Notes under the pieces: generated by a model
Databases searched by the model: none
The model's input: the letters and a program-made list of their open reading frames with translations, nothing else
Told to the model about the DNA's origin: nothing
In this document: positions 37,222 to 45,485 of the stretch, in pieces
How positions within the stretch are numbered: position 1 is the stretch's first letter
Layout: each line of letters opens with the position of its first letter
Position numbers and translations under genes: made by a program
NCBI GenBank assembly: GCA_027533185.1
Contig: JAPZTS010000016.1
Span: forward strand, 62,001 to 126,000
Direction of reading: 5' to 3'
Length of the DNA: 64,000 nucleotides
From: Leptospira sp.
GTDB lineage: Bacteria > Spirochaetota > Leptospiria > Leptospirales > Leptospiraceae

Positions 37222-37222
37222 T

Positions 37223-38302
37223 TTAATCTAAACCAAATAACATCGGCTGGTTTGTTTCCTTTTGTTTTCCCTCAAAATTGGAAATAGAAATCCCCAAAAG
37301 CCTTACTTTTTTGGATCCAGTTTCTTTCCAAAGAGTTGCAAGTAATTGCGAAGATTGATCGTATATATCTTCTGCCAAGAAGAAAAAAGATTCTCGAGTG
37401 TAACTCTTTTGCTTCACTATAAAATCTTCAAATTTTACTTTGATGGACAAAGTTTTACCTTTTTTTCCTTTTTGAGCCATTCGTTTTGACAATTCATCCG
37501 CTAAATTTTCCAGAGTTAGAAGTAGATAAGAAAAATCTTCAGAATCCCGAATAAAAGTGGATTCGACACCGATCGATTTGGATTCTCGATGAGGAATCAC
37601 TTCGCGTTCATCTAGGCCTCGAGCCATTTGGAAAAACCAATTCCCCATTTTTCCGAAATTTGCCACTAACTCGGATTCGCTGTAACGTAAAAGATCTGCG
37701 CCCGTTGTTAATCCTAATTTTGAGAGTTTCTCATATGTTTTTTTTCCAATGCCATAAAATTTAATGAGAGGTAGTTCACTTAAAAATTCTAATTCCTTTC
37801 CAGGGAGGATAACAAACATTCCATCTGGTTTGTTTTTTTCGGACGCCATTTTTGCTAAAAATTTATTTGAAGCAACACCAGCAGAACAGGTAAGACCGGT
37901 AACTTGAACAACACGAGTCCTAATTTCCTTTGCAATTGTACTTGCAAGTGGAATTTGCTTTTTGTTAGTTGTTACATCTAGGTAGGCTTCATCGAGTGAC
38001 AAAGGTTCAACCAAATCAGTATATGAAAAAAATATGTCTCGGATTTGATTAGAAATCTCCTTATATACGGAAAATCTTGGTGGCGTAAAGATCGCCTCTG
38101 GACAAAGTTTATATGCTTGGTAACACGAAATAGCTGATTTTACTCCAAATTTTCTCGCCTCATAACTCGCTGCACAAACGACACCTCTCGATTGCGGGGA
38201 TCCTCCTACTACCACAGGTTTTCCTCGTAGTTCTGGGAAATCCCTTTGTTCAACCGATGCATAAAATGCATCCATGTCTATATGAATGATCTTTCGTAAC
38301 AT
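37223..38302 (-). CDS. dinB: DNA polymerase IV
   Basis: 359 residues, Y-family polymerase. Metal-binding blocks are HIDMDAFYASVEQ at the N terminus and LSLDEAYLDV near residue 100. The helix-hairpin-helix region (KFYGIGKKTYEKLSKLGL) and little-finger domain follow. The C terminus QPMLFGLD is a good beta-clamp-binding motif. It carries out translesion synthesis. I see no obvious LexA box in the 72-base space upstream. Confidence 0.93.
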   Translation of the reverse strand: MLRKIIHIDMDAFYASVEQRDFPELRGKPVVVGGSPQSRGVVCAASYEARKFGVKSAISCYQAYKLCPEAIFTPPRFSVYKEISNQIRDIFFSYTDLVEPLSLDEAYLDVTTNKKQIPLASTIAKEIRTRVVQVTGLTCSAGVASNKFLAKMASEKNKPDGMFVILPGKELEFLSELPLIKFYGIGKKTYEKLSKLGLTTGADLLRYSESELVANFGKMGNWFFQMARGLDEREVIPHRESKSIGVESTFIRDSEDFSYLLLTLENLADELSKRMAQKGKKGKTLSIKVKFEDFIVKQKSYTRESFFFLAEDIYDQSSQLLATLWKETGSKKVRLLGISISNFEGKQKETNQPMLFGLD

Positions 38303-38374
38303 TCTCTTTAACTACAGACTTCCTTTCGAAAAAAACCTTGCCAAATGTTTTTTTAAACAGAATCTTTTAGATGT

Positions 38375-39505
38375 ATGTCGAAACAAAATCCTGGCAAGAT
38401 ATTGGTAGTAGATGATAATGAAACCAATGTAGAAATCATCACTAATATTTTGTTTGGACAAGGCTTGCAAGTTGCGGTTGCCTACGATGGAGAATATGCT
38501 TTAGAACTTGCCGAGGTTCTGGATATCGATCTGATTTTATTGGATATTCTTTTGCCAGGAATGAGTGGTCTTGAAGTTGCAAAACGTCTGCTTAGCTCCG
38601 AAAAAAATAAAAATACACCTATTCTATTTTTGTCCGCTTTGAATGAGACAAAGGATATTGTTCTTGGTCTTGAAACGGGGGCGGTAGATTATATCACAAA
38701 GCCTTTCCAAGAGAAGGAGATATTAGCAAGAATCAATACTCATTTAAAAATCAAAAACCTTGAAAAAGAAAGAATCAATTTGCTCAATTCCATACGTAAA
38801 GACCTCGAACTTGCCCGCGCAAATCAAGAAAACTTAGTAAGTTTTCAATTCCCACCCTCCCCAAATTACAAAATTTACACTTCCTACAAACCTATGGATT
38901 TAGTAGGTGGTGATTTGATTACATATGATGTACTTCCGAGTGGCGATTTAGATATTTTGTTTGGTGATGTAACGGGCCATGGAATAGCTGCTGCCATGGT
39001 ATCGCTAATGGCGATCATAACTTTCAAAACTATGAATAAGTCTTTTTTGTCACCTAGCGAGTGTTTATTTTGGATTCATAATACCTTATCACCGATGATT
39101 TCGACTCATTTTATTAGTGCCATTTATATGAGATATCGAGCGGAAGAAAAGATTCTATCTTTTTCGATGGCAGGTCATCATCCAATGATTCTCATCCGTG
39201 ATGGAAAACAAATCAAACTTGGAACTAAAGGTTATTGTTTGATGATGTTCAACCAACTTCGGACCGAGAATCAGGAACTTAATTTTTTGCCAGGGGATCG
39301 TCTTTTTCTTTTTTCTGATGGTTTATTCGAGGTTCCAAATGAAGACGAAGTATACTTAGGCGAGACCAAGTTTTCTGAAATCATCCAATCCTCTATCCAT
39401 TTGTCTGGACCACAATTTTTAGAATCGATTCAAAAGCAAGTGTTAGACTACGGACAGAACAAGGTAGCGGATGACATGACCATGCTTTTGATAGAATTGC
39501 CATGA
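38375..39505 (+). CDS. Response regulator with SpoIIE-type PP2C phosphatase output
   Basis: 376 residues. The receiver domain (residues 7-125) has the acidic pair VVDDNE, phospho-acceptor D57 in LILLDILLPG, and the Lys of YITKPF. A short coiled linker leads to a PP2C/SpoIIE domain (GGDLITYDV, FGDVTGHGIAAAMV, SMAGHHPM, LFSDGLFE, ADDMTML) with its metal-binding aspartates. It should dephosphorylate a STAS-domain antagonist when phosphorylated. It overlaps the downstream histidine kinase by four bases, making the kinase its likely partner. Confidence 0.88.
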   Translation: MSKQNPGKILVVDDNETNVEIITNILFGQGLQVAVAYDGEYALELAEVLDIDLILLDILLPGMSGLEVAKRLLSSEKNKNTPILFLSALNETKDIVLGLETGAVDYITKPFQEKEILARINTHLKIKNLEKERINLLNSIRKDLELARANQENLVSFQFPPSPNYKIYTSYKPMDLVGGDLITYDVLPSGDLDILFGDVTGHGIAAAMVSLMAIITFKTMNKSFLSPSECLFWIHNTLSPMISTHFISAIYMRYRAEEKILSFSMAGHHPMILIRDGKQIKLGTKGYCLMMFNQLRTENQELNFLPGDRLFLFSDGLFEVPNEDEVYLGETKFSEIIQSSIHLSGPQFLESIQKQVLDYGQNKVADDMTMLLIELP

Positions 39506-41502
39506 TCGTAGAAATTTTATTAACGATTTTCTTAACAGGACTATTGATTTTTACTATTTATTTGCTCTTCCATTATAAATCTGAATTTTACCGTGAAAAG
39601 AAATTAAGAAACATACTCTATAAAAAACTACTTCAAAAATCAACTGAGATTCATAAAATACTTTCTGATAAAGAAAAACAATTTCAGGATATTTATGATA
39701 CTGCAAATTCAATCATCATACGCTGGAACCCTAATTTTAAAATCCATTCCATCAATCCCTATGCAGAAGAATTTTTTGGTGTAAAAAAGGATTCTTTAAT
39801 TGGAAAAGATTTAGTCACAGATTTATTCCGAATCAGTGGCGAAAAAGTAAATGAGAAAAAATCTCTTTTATGGTATGTTTTTCACAAACCGGAACAGTTC
39901 ATAATCCAAGAGTACGAAGTTTATTTACAGAACGGTGATAAGAGAACAATATCATGGTCAAACAGAGTGCTCCGTGATGAATTTGGCTACCCAGTTGAAG
40001 TTCTCTCCATCGGAAACGACATTACAAATCGAAAGATCGCAGAAGAAAATTTATTAAAATCCTATGAAAAAATTTTAGATCTTTATAATAATGCTCCCTG
40101 TGGTTACCATTCTTTAGATAACGAAGGTTTGATCGTTTCGATCAACGATACAGAGCTGGAATGGCTAGGATATTCTAGAGATGAGGTTGTAGGTAAAAAG
40201 TATCTTACGGACATACTCTCAGAAAAAAGTAAAACATCATTTCGAACATCATGGAAAATCTTAAGAAAAGAAGGTGCTCTCTCTGGGTTAGAATTAGAGT
40301 ATATTAGAAAAGACGGTAGTAATTTTTTTACAAGACAAAACTCTACTGTTACAGAAGACGCAGATGGGAATTATTCAGTTAGCAAGTTCACAGTGTTTGA
40401 TGTAACTGATAAAAAAGTAGCTGAAGATATTCTCAATGAGTATTCACAGAAAATAGAAATTCAGAACAAACAATTGCAAGCTGCCGTTGAGGAAGCGGAA
40501 CTTGCGAACAAATCCAAAACTATTTTCTTTTCTAAAATCACTCACGAACTCAGAACTCCTTTGCATGCAGTTATAGGATTTTCTCAGATACTTTCAAAAG
40601 ATCAAAGCCTCCCCATTCATTTGCGTGACTATGTTGATTCACTGTATCAGAATGGAATCCATCTACTTAACATCATCAATGATATTTTGGATCTTTCGAA
40701 AATCGAAGCAGGAAAAATGAATGAAATCAAAGAAAACTTTTCCCTTTTGCAACTTTGGGAGACCATTTATTCTATGTTTGCTCATCGTTTCAAAGAAAAA
40801 AAGATAAGACTAGAATTATTACACGCAGACAGAATACTAAATCGTTATTACTCTGCTGACATCCAAAAAATTCGCCAAATTTTGATAAACCTAATCGGAA
40901 ATAGTCTGAAGTTTACAAAAGAAGGCAATGTGAAGTTAGAAATCTCTATCGAGAACTCGGAATCAACAAAAGATTGGGTGAGTTTTAAAATTGAGGACAC
41001 AGGTATCGGTATTCCAGAGGACCAATTGGACCTCATATTTGAAGCTTTCCAACAAACGGAACAAGGCCAATCATACCAAGAAGGAACAGGGCTAGGTTTA
41101 TCCATTTCTCATCAGTTTGTTGAACTTTTGGGTGGGAAAATACATGTAGCAACCAAACTCGGAATGGGCTCTATCTTTCAGTTCGCAATTCCTATGGAAA
41201 AAATATCGAATCCTTCTAATGGTTCAGAAATGCTAGGTCCGATATCTTCAGATGAAATTCAAAGCCAAAAACAAAAGAACAGCGAAGAAGAAACGATCCA
41301 AGAGTTTTTACATTCACTTCCCGAAAAAGAATACTTTGAAATCTTGAATTCGATACGTGTCCAGAATTTTTCAAAACTAGAGGATGCCACTAGAAGTATA
41401 TCTTCGAAACATCCTGGGAAAAATTTGTTCCTAGAAAAAGTCAAAAATAAGCGTTTTAAGTTTTTACTAAGTATCTTACAAGAGACAAATTTAAGGCAAT
41501 GA
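39502..41502 (+). CDS. PAS-PAS sensor histidine kinase
   Basis: 666 residues. One N-terminal membrane helix (ILLTIFLTGLLIFTIYLLF), two PAS domains (about residues 60-185 and 190-310), a short coiled coil, HisKA with H348 in FFSKITHELRTPLHAV, and a HATPase with the N box (LINLIGNSLKFTKEG), G1 (EDTGIGIP) and G2 (GTGLGLSIS). A further 100 residues follow the HATPase and have no recognised domain. It is coupled by a four-base overlap to the response regulator/PP2C gene. The PAS ligands are unknown. The end overlaps the exbD-like gene by 12 bases. Confidence 0.88.
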   Translation: MIVEILLTIFLTGLLIFTIYLLFHYKSEFYREKKLRNILYKKLLQKSTEIHKILSDKEKQFQDIYDTANSIIIRWNPNFKIHSINPYAEEFFGVKKDSLIGKDLVTDLFRISGEKVNEKKSLLWYVFHKPEQFIIQEYEVYLQNGDKRTISWSNRVLRDEFGYPVEVLSIGNDITNRKIAEENLLKSYEKILDLYNNAPCGYHSLDNEGLIVSINDTELEWLGYSRDEVVGKKYLTDILSEKSKTSFRTSWKILRKEGALSGLELEYIRKDGSNFFTRQNSTVTEDADGNYSVSKFTVFDVTDKKVAEDILNEYSQKIEIQNKQLQAAVEEAELANKSKTIFFSKITHELRTPLHAVIGFSQILSKDQSLPIHLRDYVDSLYQNGIHLLNIINDILDLSKIEAGKMNEIKENFSLLQLWETIYSMFAHRFKEKKIRLELLHADRILNRYYSADIQKIRQILINLIGNSLKFTKEGNVKLEISIENSESTKDWVSFKIEDTGIGIPEDQLDLIFEAFQQTEQGQSYQEGTGLGLSISHQFVELLGGKIHVATKLGMGSIFQFAIPMEKISNPSNGSEMLGPISSDEIQSQKQKNSEEETIQEFLHSLPEKEYFEILNSIRVQNFSKLEDATRSISSKHPGKNLFLEKVKNKRFKFLLSILQETNLRQ

Positions 41503-41904
41503 TTTGTTTTTATATGTTTCCTGAATGGAAACTTCTTTATAACCTTTCTTTTTTAATATCTCCGACAAACGTAAAAAATTTGAAAAACTTGCTTCCTTGT
41601 CAACAACAAAGAACACAGGCTTAGGATTTTCAGACTTCACAGACGGTATTAATATTTCTGCCTTCTGAAAATCGATTACCTCTCCAAAAAGTACAATTTG
41701 TCCAGAACTCAATAAACCGATCTCTAAACTGCTTTCACCACCCCCCTTCCAATTTTCATTTGTTTCAGGAAGTTCCATATTAAAAAAAGTATCTACCTTG
41801 GTAAAGGAGACTGCTAACATCAAAAATATGAGCAAAATAAACAGAACATCAATCAAACTGCTAATTTGGAGTTCTGTATTTTTTTTTGCCTTTCGAATTT
41901 TCAT
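41491..41904 (-). CDS. ExbD/TolR-family protein
   Basis: 137 residues. The single N-terminal helix follows a short basic cytoplasmic tail (LQISSLIDVLFILLIFLMLAVSF), with the essential Asp in SLIDVLF. The periplasmic part is short and of TolR type. With the ExbB-like protein upstream it would form a proton-driven motor energising outer-membrane transport or Tol function. No TonB gene is next to it. Convergent with the histidine kinase gene, overlapping it by 12 bases. Confidence 0.85.
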   Translation of the reverse strand: MKIRKAKKNTELQISSLIDVLFILLIFLMLAVSFTKVDTFFNMELPETNENWKGGGESSLEIGLLSSGQIVLFGEVIDFQKAEILIPSVKSENPKPVFFVVDKEASFSNFLRLSEILKKKGYKEVSIQETYKNKSLP

Positions 41905-41912
41905 AGATATGA

Positions 41913-42377
41913 CTAACGGTCTTTTACTTCATCATTTAAGATTAGTTCGCTGATTTCTTGAATCAAATTTTCTAGACTGCGGTGAAAAACAATTGACGGT
42001 ATGGCGACGACCAATCCGCCAATTGTCGTGTGCAGAGCATCTCGAATACCAGAAGCTAACACTTCCAAACTTACTTTTCCTGATAGCTCCATTTGTGAAA
42101 AGGATGAAGAAATACCAATAACAGTCCCCAAAAGTCCAAGCAACATCGAAATAGAACTAATGGTTGGCAGCCATTGGAGTTTTCGTTCGAGGGGAGAAAA
42201 AAACAAAGAAACTTCGTCTTCGGAAGGTTTTTGACCAATCCTTGAGTCACGGATGGCCTTTTTACGGAGAGGTAGAAGACGGTAGATCCCATCTAAATAG
42301 AATCCTAAGGATAGGATGGAAAAACAAAACAGAAAAATAAAAATCAAAATTGCAGGATTGGAAAAAGTCCAATTCAT
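41913..42377 (-). CDS. MotA/TolQ/ExbB-family proton channel protein
   Basis: 154 residues from the ATG at 42375-42377, supported by AGAGGTG about nine bases upstream. Three membrane helices: residues 8-27, about 74-95 (SSISMLLGLLGTVIGISSSF), and about 115-135 (HTTIGGLVVAIPSIVF). LGLLGTVIGI and the DALHTTIGGLVVAIP block are characteristic of ExbB/TolQ. It is short for the family and has a reduced cytoplasmic loop. It precedes the ExbD-like gene by eight bases. Its start codon overlaps that of the divergent ubiE-like gene. Confidence 0.82.
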   Translation of the reverse strand: MNWTFSNPAILIFIFLFCFSILSLGFYLDGIYRLLPLRKKAIRDSRIGQKPSEDEVSLFFSPLERKLQWLPTISSISMLLGLLGTVIGISSSFSQMELSGKVSLEVLASGIRDALHTTIGGLVVAIPSIVFHRSLENLIQEISELILNDEVKDR

Positions 42378-43122
42378 GGATGTATACACCTCTATGAACC
42401 AATACCAATTGCCTTCCCAAGAAAAGAAACCCGAATATGTTCGGTCCAATTTTAACGAAATTGCAAAAGCGTATGACAGATTCAATGACTGGAACAGCTT
42501 TTTCTTACATAGAAGTTGGAAAAACTGGCTTGTGAAAACTGCACTTGAGGAAGTTCCAAACGCAAGCATTGCCATAGATCTCTGTTGTGGAACTGGTGAT
42601 ATCACAAAACGGTTGTCAGACCAAAAGAATCTTCAAAAAATCTATGGTATTGATTTTTCGGACCAAATGTTATCCTTTGCCTTTTTAAAGATTCCTGATG
42701 AATCGCGCGTTTCACTGGAAGTGGGAGATGCAATGAATCTCTCCAAAATAAAAGATAATTCAGCCGACATTGTAACTATGGGTTTTGGGCTTCGGAATGT
42801 CGAAAATTTAGAACTCTGTTTAAGAGAAGTTCAGAGAATTCTGAAGCCAGGAGGAGCTTTTTTAAATTTGGATGTAGGCAGAGTTCGACCCAAATTTTTG
42901 AAATACTTCGCCGATTTTTATTTTTTCAGGATCGTCCCCCTTTTTGGTTACCTACTCTTGGGTAAGGGACATGAGATGTTCGACTACCTTCCTCATTCTT
43001 CAAGAGCCTATCCCGACCAGGAGACACTTCTGAAAATCTTAGAAGAACAAGGGTTTGTCGGCGTCTGGTTTAAAAATTTTGTTTTTGGAAACGCCGTAGC
43101 GCATATCGCAAAGAAATCTTAA
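42376..43122 (+). CDS. ubiE: UbiE/MenG-type SAM methyltransferase
   Basis: 248 residues from the ATG at 42376; an ATG at 42394 is equally possible. VRSNFNEIAKAYDRFNDWNSF at the N terminus and FGLRNVENL in the middle are hallmarks of the demethylmenaquinone/ubiquinone C-methyltransferase. The SAM site is AIDLCCGTGDIT, and the C terminus has the usual FGNAVAHIA ending. In Leptospira, which uses menaquinone, it would methylate demethylmenaquinone (inference). The start overlaps the ExbB start on the other strand. Confidence 0.85.
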   Translation: MDVYTSMNQYQLPSQEKKPEYVRSNFNEIAKAYDRFNDWNSFFLHRSWKNWLVKTALEEVPNASIAIDLCCGTGDITKRLSDQKNLQKIYGIDFSDQMLSFAFLKIPDESRVSLEVGDAMNLSKIKDNSADIVTMGFGLRNVENLELCLREVQRILKPGGAFLNLDVGRVRPKFLKYFADFYFFRIVPLFGYLLLGKGHEMFDYLPHSSRAYPDQETLLKILEEQGFVGVWFKNFVFGNAVAHIAKKS

Positions 43123-43126
43123 ATCT

Positions 43127-43480
43127 ATGGAAAGCAATTTATTTGTGTATGGTTCACTTCGTCCGGGTGAAGAAGCGGAAAAACTGCTTGGAGATTATCA
43201 GGTATTAGAAAAAAATAAGAATATCATCGGATATCGAATGTTTGTATTAGAAAACTATCCGATCGCAGTTCCTGATCCCCAAGGATCTATTTGGGGAGAT
43301 GTACTAAAAGTGAATGACAAAGTGTTTCCTAATTTAGACAAATATGAGGAAACGGAGAAAAATATCTACTTACGACTGTTTGATGAGACATATCAATTTT
43401 TTATTTACTACTTCTTAGGCCAGATCGACTCTACTCTCGCAGAAATCCCAGGTGGAGACTGGAAAATGAGAAATTTTTAG
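43127..43480 (+). CDS. Gamma-glutamylcyclotransferase-like (GGCT/AIG2) protein
   Basis: 117 residues. The N-terminal LFVYGSLRPGE is the substrate-binding loop of the GGCT fold. SIWGDVLKV and LDKYEE correspond to the later conserved blocks; the expected Glu lies in the last. Small members of this fold act on gamma-glutamyl compounds or have unknown activity. It starts four bases after the ubiE stop and probably shares its transcript. Confidence 0.75.
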   Translation: MESNLFVYGSLRPGEEAEKLLGDYQVLEKNKNIIGYRMFVLENYPIAVPDPQGSIWGDVLKVNDKVFPNLDKYEETEKNIYLRLFDETYQFFIYYFLGQIDSTLAEIPGGDWKMRNF

Positions 43481-43557
43481 TTTTTACTTGATTATTTCGG
43501 GAAATCCCCGACACTTCCAACTGGAGAGCAGTCCATCTCTCTCATGAGGAACAAAAA

Positions 43558-45294
43558 ATGCTAAAACAAACCATATCACTCATCATAGTTCTTTTGCTAA
43601 CGGTGGGTTGTTCGTCTAAAAAGAGGGGATTACCTCTATGGTTTTTAATCCTAGGAGGTGGAGGGACCACAGATTCCGTTCCTGCGTCCGGAACCACAAT
43701 CGACAATGCGAATAACGGTGGCTCCTTTGTTGTTGCGCCAATAGATCAAAATATTCCAGACAATTCGAGCAATACTGGTGGCGGTCCAAATTCTGGTTCA
43801 CAAGACCCAATTACAACCATTATATCTAACATCACATATCAGATATTAAATGACGTATTTTTGTGGGACAACACAATCACAACAAATATCACTATCCGAG
43901 TATCCAACGAAGATGGACCACTTGCGGGAATCACTGTAAAAGTTTCTGAAGACCAATCGAACCCTGGAATTACGCAAACGCTCAATCAGGGTCTAACTGG
44001 TTCCAACGGTGTTATCAATTTGCAGATCACAGTCAACCCTTCTGTGAATGAAATCATTCTAACAATTGTAGGTATCAATCCGAAGACGGGACAGTTACAA
44101 GAAATATCTGGACGAATTCCAATCCAAATCCCCAATCCAAATTCAGGTGGGAATGGGTCAGGAGGGGGAACAGTTGTTATTGCACCGGACGTAGATTTAG
44201 ATACTGGAAACTTTGATAGTCCTAACGGCTGTTTAACAAACATCGATACAGATTGTGATGGCATTGCGGACGCGGATGATGATTTTCCTAATGACCCTAC
44301 TTTAGGTTGGACCTTAAATTCAGGACGAGCTACATTGGCTTGGGAAGACTACTACCAATCTTCACATATTGTAAATGGAACTGTGAATCCGAATAACGAT
44401 ATGGACCTAAATGACCACGTAACAGTTTTCCAGACGGCACAAAATTTCACTCCTCAAGGTAAGATAGCCACAATCTCTGGAGTCTTTACCCATGTTGGTA
44501 AGGGTGCTGGTTTTAACCACGACTTACGTTTAAGTTTAGATGTGCCTGTCGGTGCTCAATTGGAGATCACTTACACAGGGAACAATGGACAAGTAATCCC
44601 AACGATGAACTGTGGTCTTGCCGTTTCGGCTTTTGCGAAACCCTCCGACTGCGTTGGCGGAGCTGTTACAAAGGAAGATTTGAAAGCCGGAATTCTAATT
44701 CTACCGAATTCAAGCCACACCCTTTACGGCGCAAAAAATGCACCCAATGTAGGTGGCACCCTCAATTATGTTTTGGGTATGACTGCGAGTTTTACCATTC
44801 GATTTGATGAGCCTGTAGATCTTAGTTTAGGCAAAAACCTGTCCGGTGGACACTTAAACTACTACCTTGCGGTCAGTGGAACTGGTGAAAAAATCTTCCG
44901 TCCTGGGTTCTACCAACTCTCCAATGGCGAGGACCGATACATTGACAGAGTGAGCGGATTCCCATTCGGAGTCATCGTTCCTGGTGTATTCAACTTCCCA
45001 AGGGAAAGAGTCAATATTCTGGATCCAAGTAACCAAGGAAAAACTGGTTACCCTGCGTTTAAAGAATGGGCCAGCTCCCGAGGAACACTCTCACGCCAGT
45101 GGTATGAACAAGTGATGGATGCAAACCTCAAGCAGTATGTTGTGGATTTAAAAGCAAACTACCAATCCCATCCGTTTACCGCATATATCCTTGGTGCTGT
45201 TCACAACTACCTCTGGAGCATTAGTATGGGACTCATCGCATTTGGTTCGTTACTCGGTTTGGGAATCCGAGCTTGGTTCCAAAGTAAGAAGTAA
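43558..45294 (+). CDS. LruC-domain lipoprotein with C-terminal membrane segment (copy 1)
   Basis: 578 residues. A lipoprotein signal ends at LLLTVGC (Cys about residue 18), with GAGGAAC upstream of the ATG. A low-complexity Asn/Gly/Thr region and an Ig-like region (ITTNITIRVSNEDGPLAG) are followed near residue 235 by an Asp-rich calcium-type loop (DTDCDGIADADDDFPNDP), then the LruC domain (WEDYYQ, DMDLNDHV, HVGKGAGFNHDLRLSLDV, SGGHLNYYLA, RPGFYQL). A hydrophobic helix and short basic tail close the protein (LWSISMGLIAFGSLLG, FQSKK). LruC proteins are envelope proteins first noted in equine recurrent uveitis. Copy 2 lies downstream. Confidence 0.85.
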   Translation: MLKQTISLIIVLLLTVGCSSKKRGLPLWFLILGGGGTTDSVPASGTTIDNANNGGSFVVAPIDQNIPDNSSNTGGGPNSGSQDPITTIISNITYQILNDVFLWDNTITTNITIRVSNEDGPLAGITVKVSEDQSNPGITQTLNQGLTGSNGVINLQITVNPSVNEIILTIVGINPKTGQLQEISGRIPIQIPNPNSGGNGSGGGTVVIAPDVDLDTGNFDSPNGCLTNIDTDCDGIADADDDFPNDPTLGWTLNSGRATLAWEDYYQSSHIVNGTVNPNNDMDLNDHVTVFQTAQNFTPQGKIATISGVFTHVGKGAGFNHDLRLSLDVPVGAQLEITYTGNNGQVIPTMNCGLAVSAFAKPSDCVGGAVTKEDLKAGILILPNSSHTLYGAKNAPNVGGTLNYVLGMTASFTIRFDEPVDLSLGKNLSGGHLNYYLAVSGTGEKIFRPGFYQLSNGEDRYIDRVSGFPFGVIVPGVFNFPRERVNILDPSNQGKTGYPAFKEWASSRGTLSRQWYEQVMDANLKQYVVDLKANYQSHPFTAYILGAVHNYLWSISMGLIAFGSLLGLGIRAWFQSKK

Positions 45295-45322
45295 ATCCAT
45301 TCTATTGGATAGAACGAAGAAT

Positions 45323-45353
45323 CCGAAGAGATTCTCTCTCTTCGGGTTTTTTT
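45323..45353 (+). terminator. Intrinsic terminator after LruC copy 1
   Basis: CCGAAGAGA and TCTCTTCGG pair perfectly around a five-base loop and are followed by G and seven Ts. It lies 29 bases after the stop of the first LruC gene and separates it from the second copy, which therefore should have its own promoter in the AT-rich 130 bases that follow. Confidence 0.85.
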
Positions 45354-45485
45354 CGCAATTTTTTTCCGTTCAATTCGTACTAGTACTGGCTATTTTGATG
45401 GATATCCCTAAATTCTTTGATTTCTTTGTTGAATTTTTTCGAAATTTGTCGTTTCATTTGCTATACAGGTAGGATTATAAAAATA

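Noticed and set aside
43496..43512. TCGGG-AAATC-CCCGA hairpin before the first LruC gene
   Set aside because: Five-base stem with no U tract after it; too weak to call a terminator.
45379..45392. GTACTAGTAC palindrome between the two LruC genes
   Set aside because: Ten-base palindrome in AT-rich DNA, not placed relative to a convincing promoter; likely chance.
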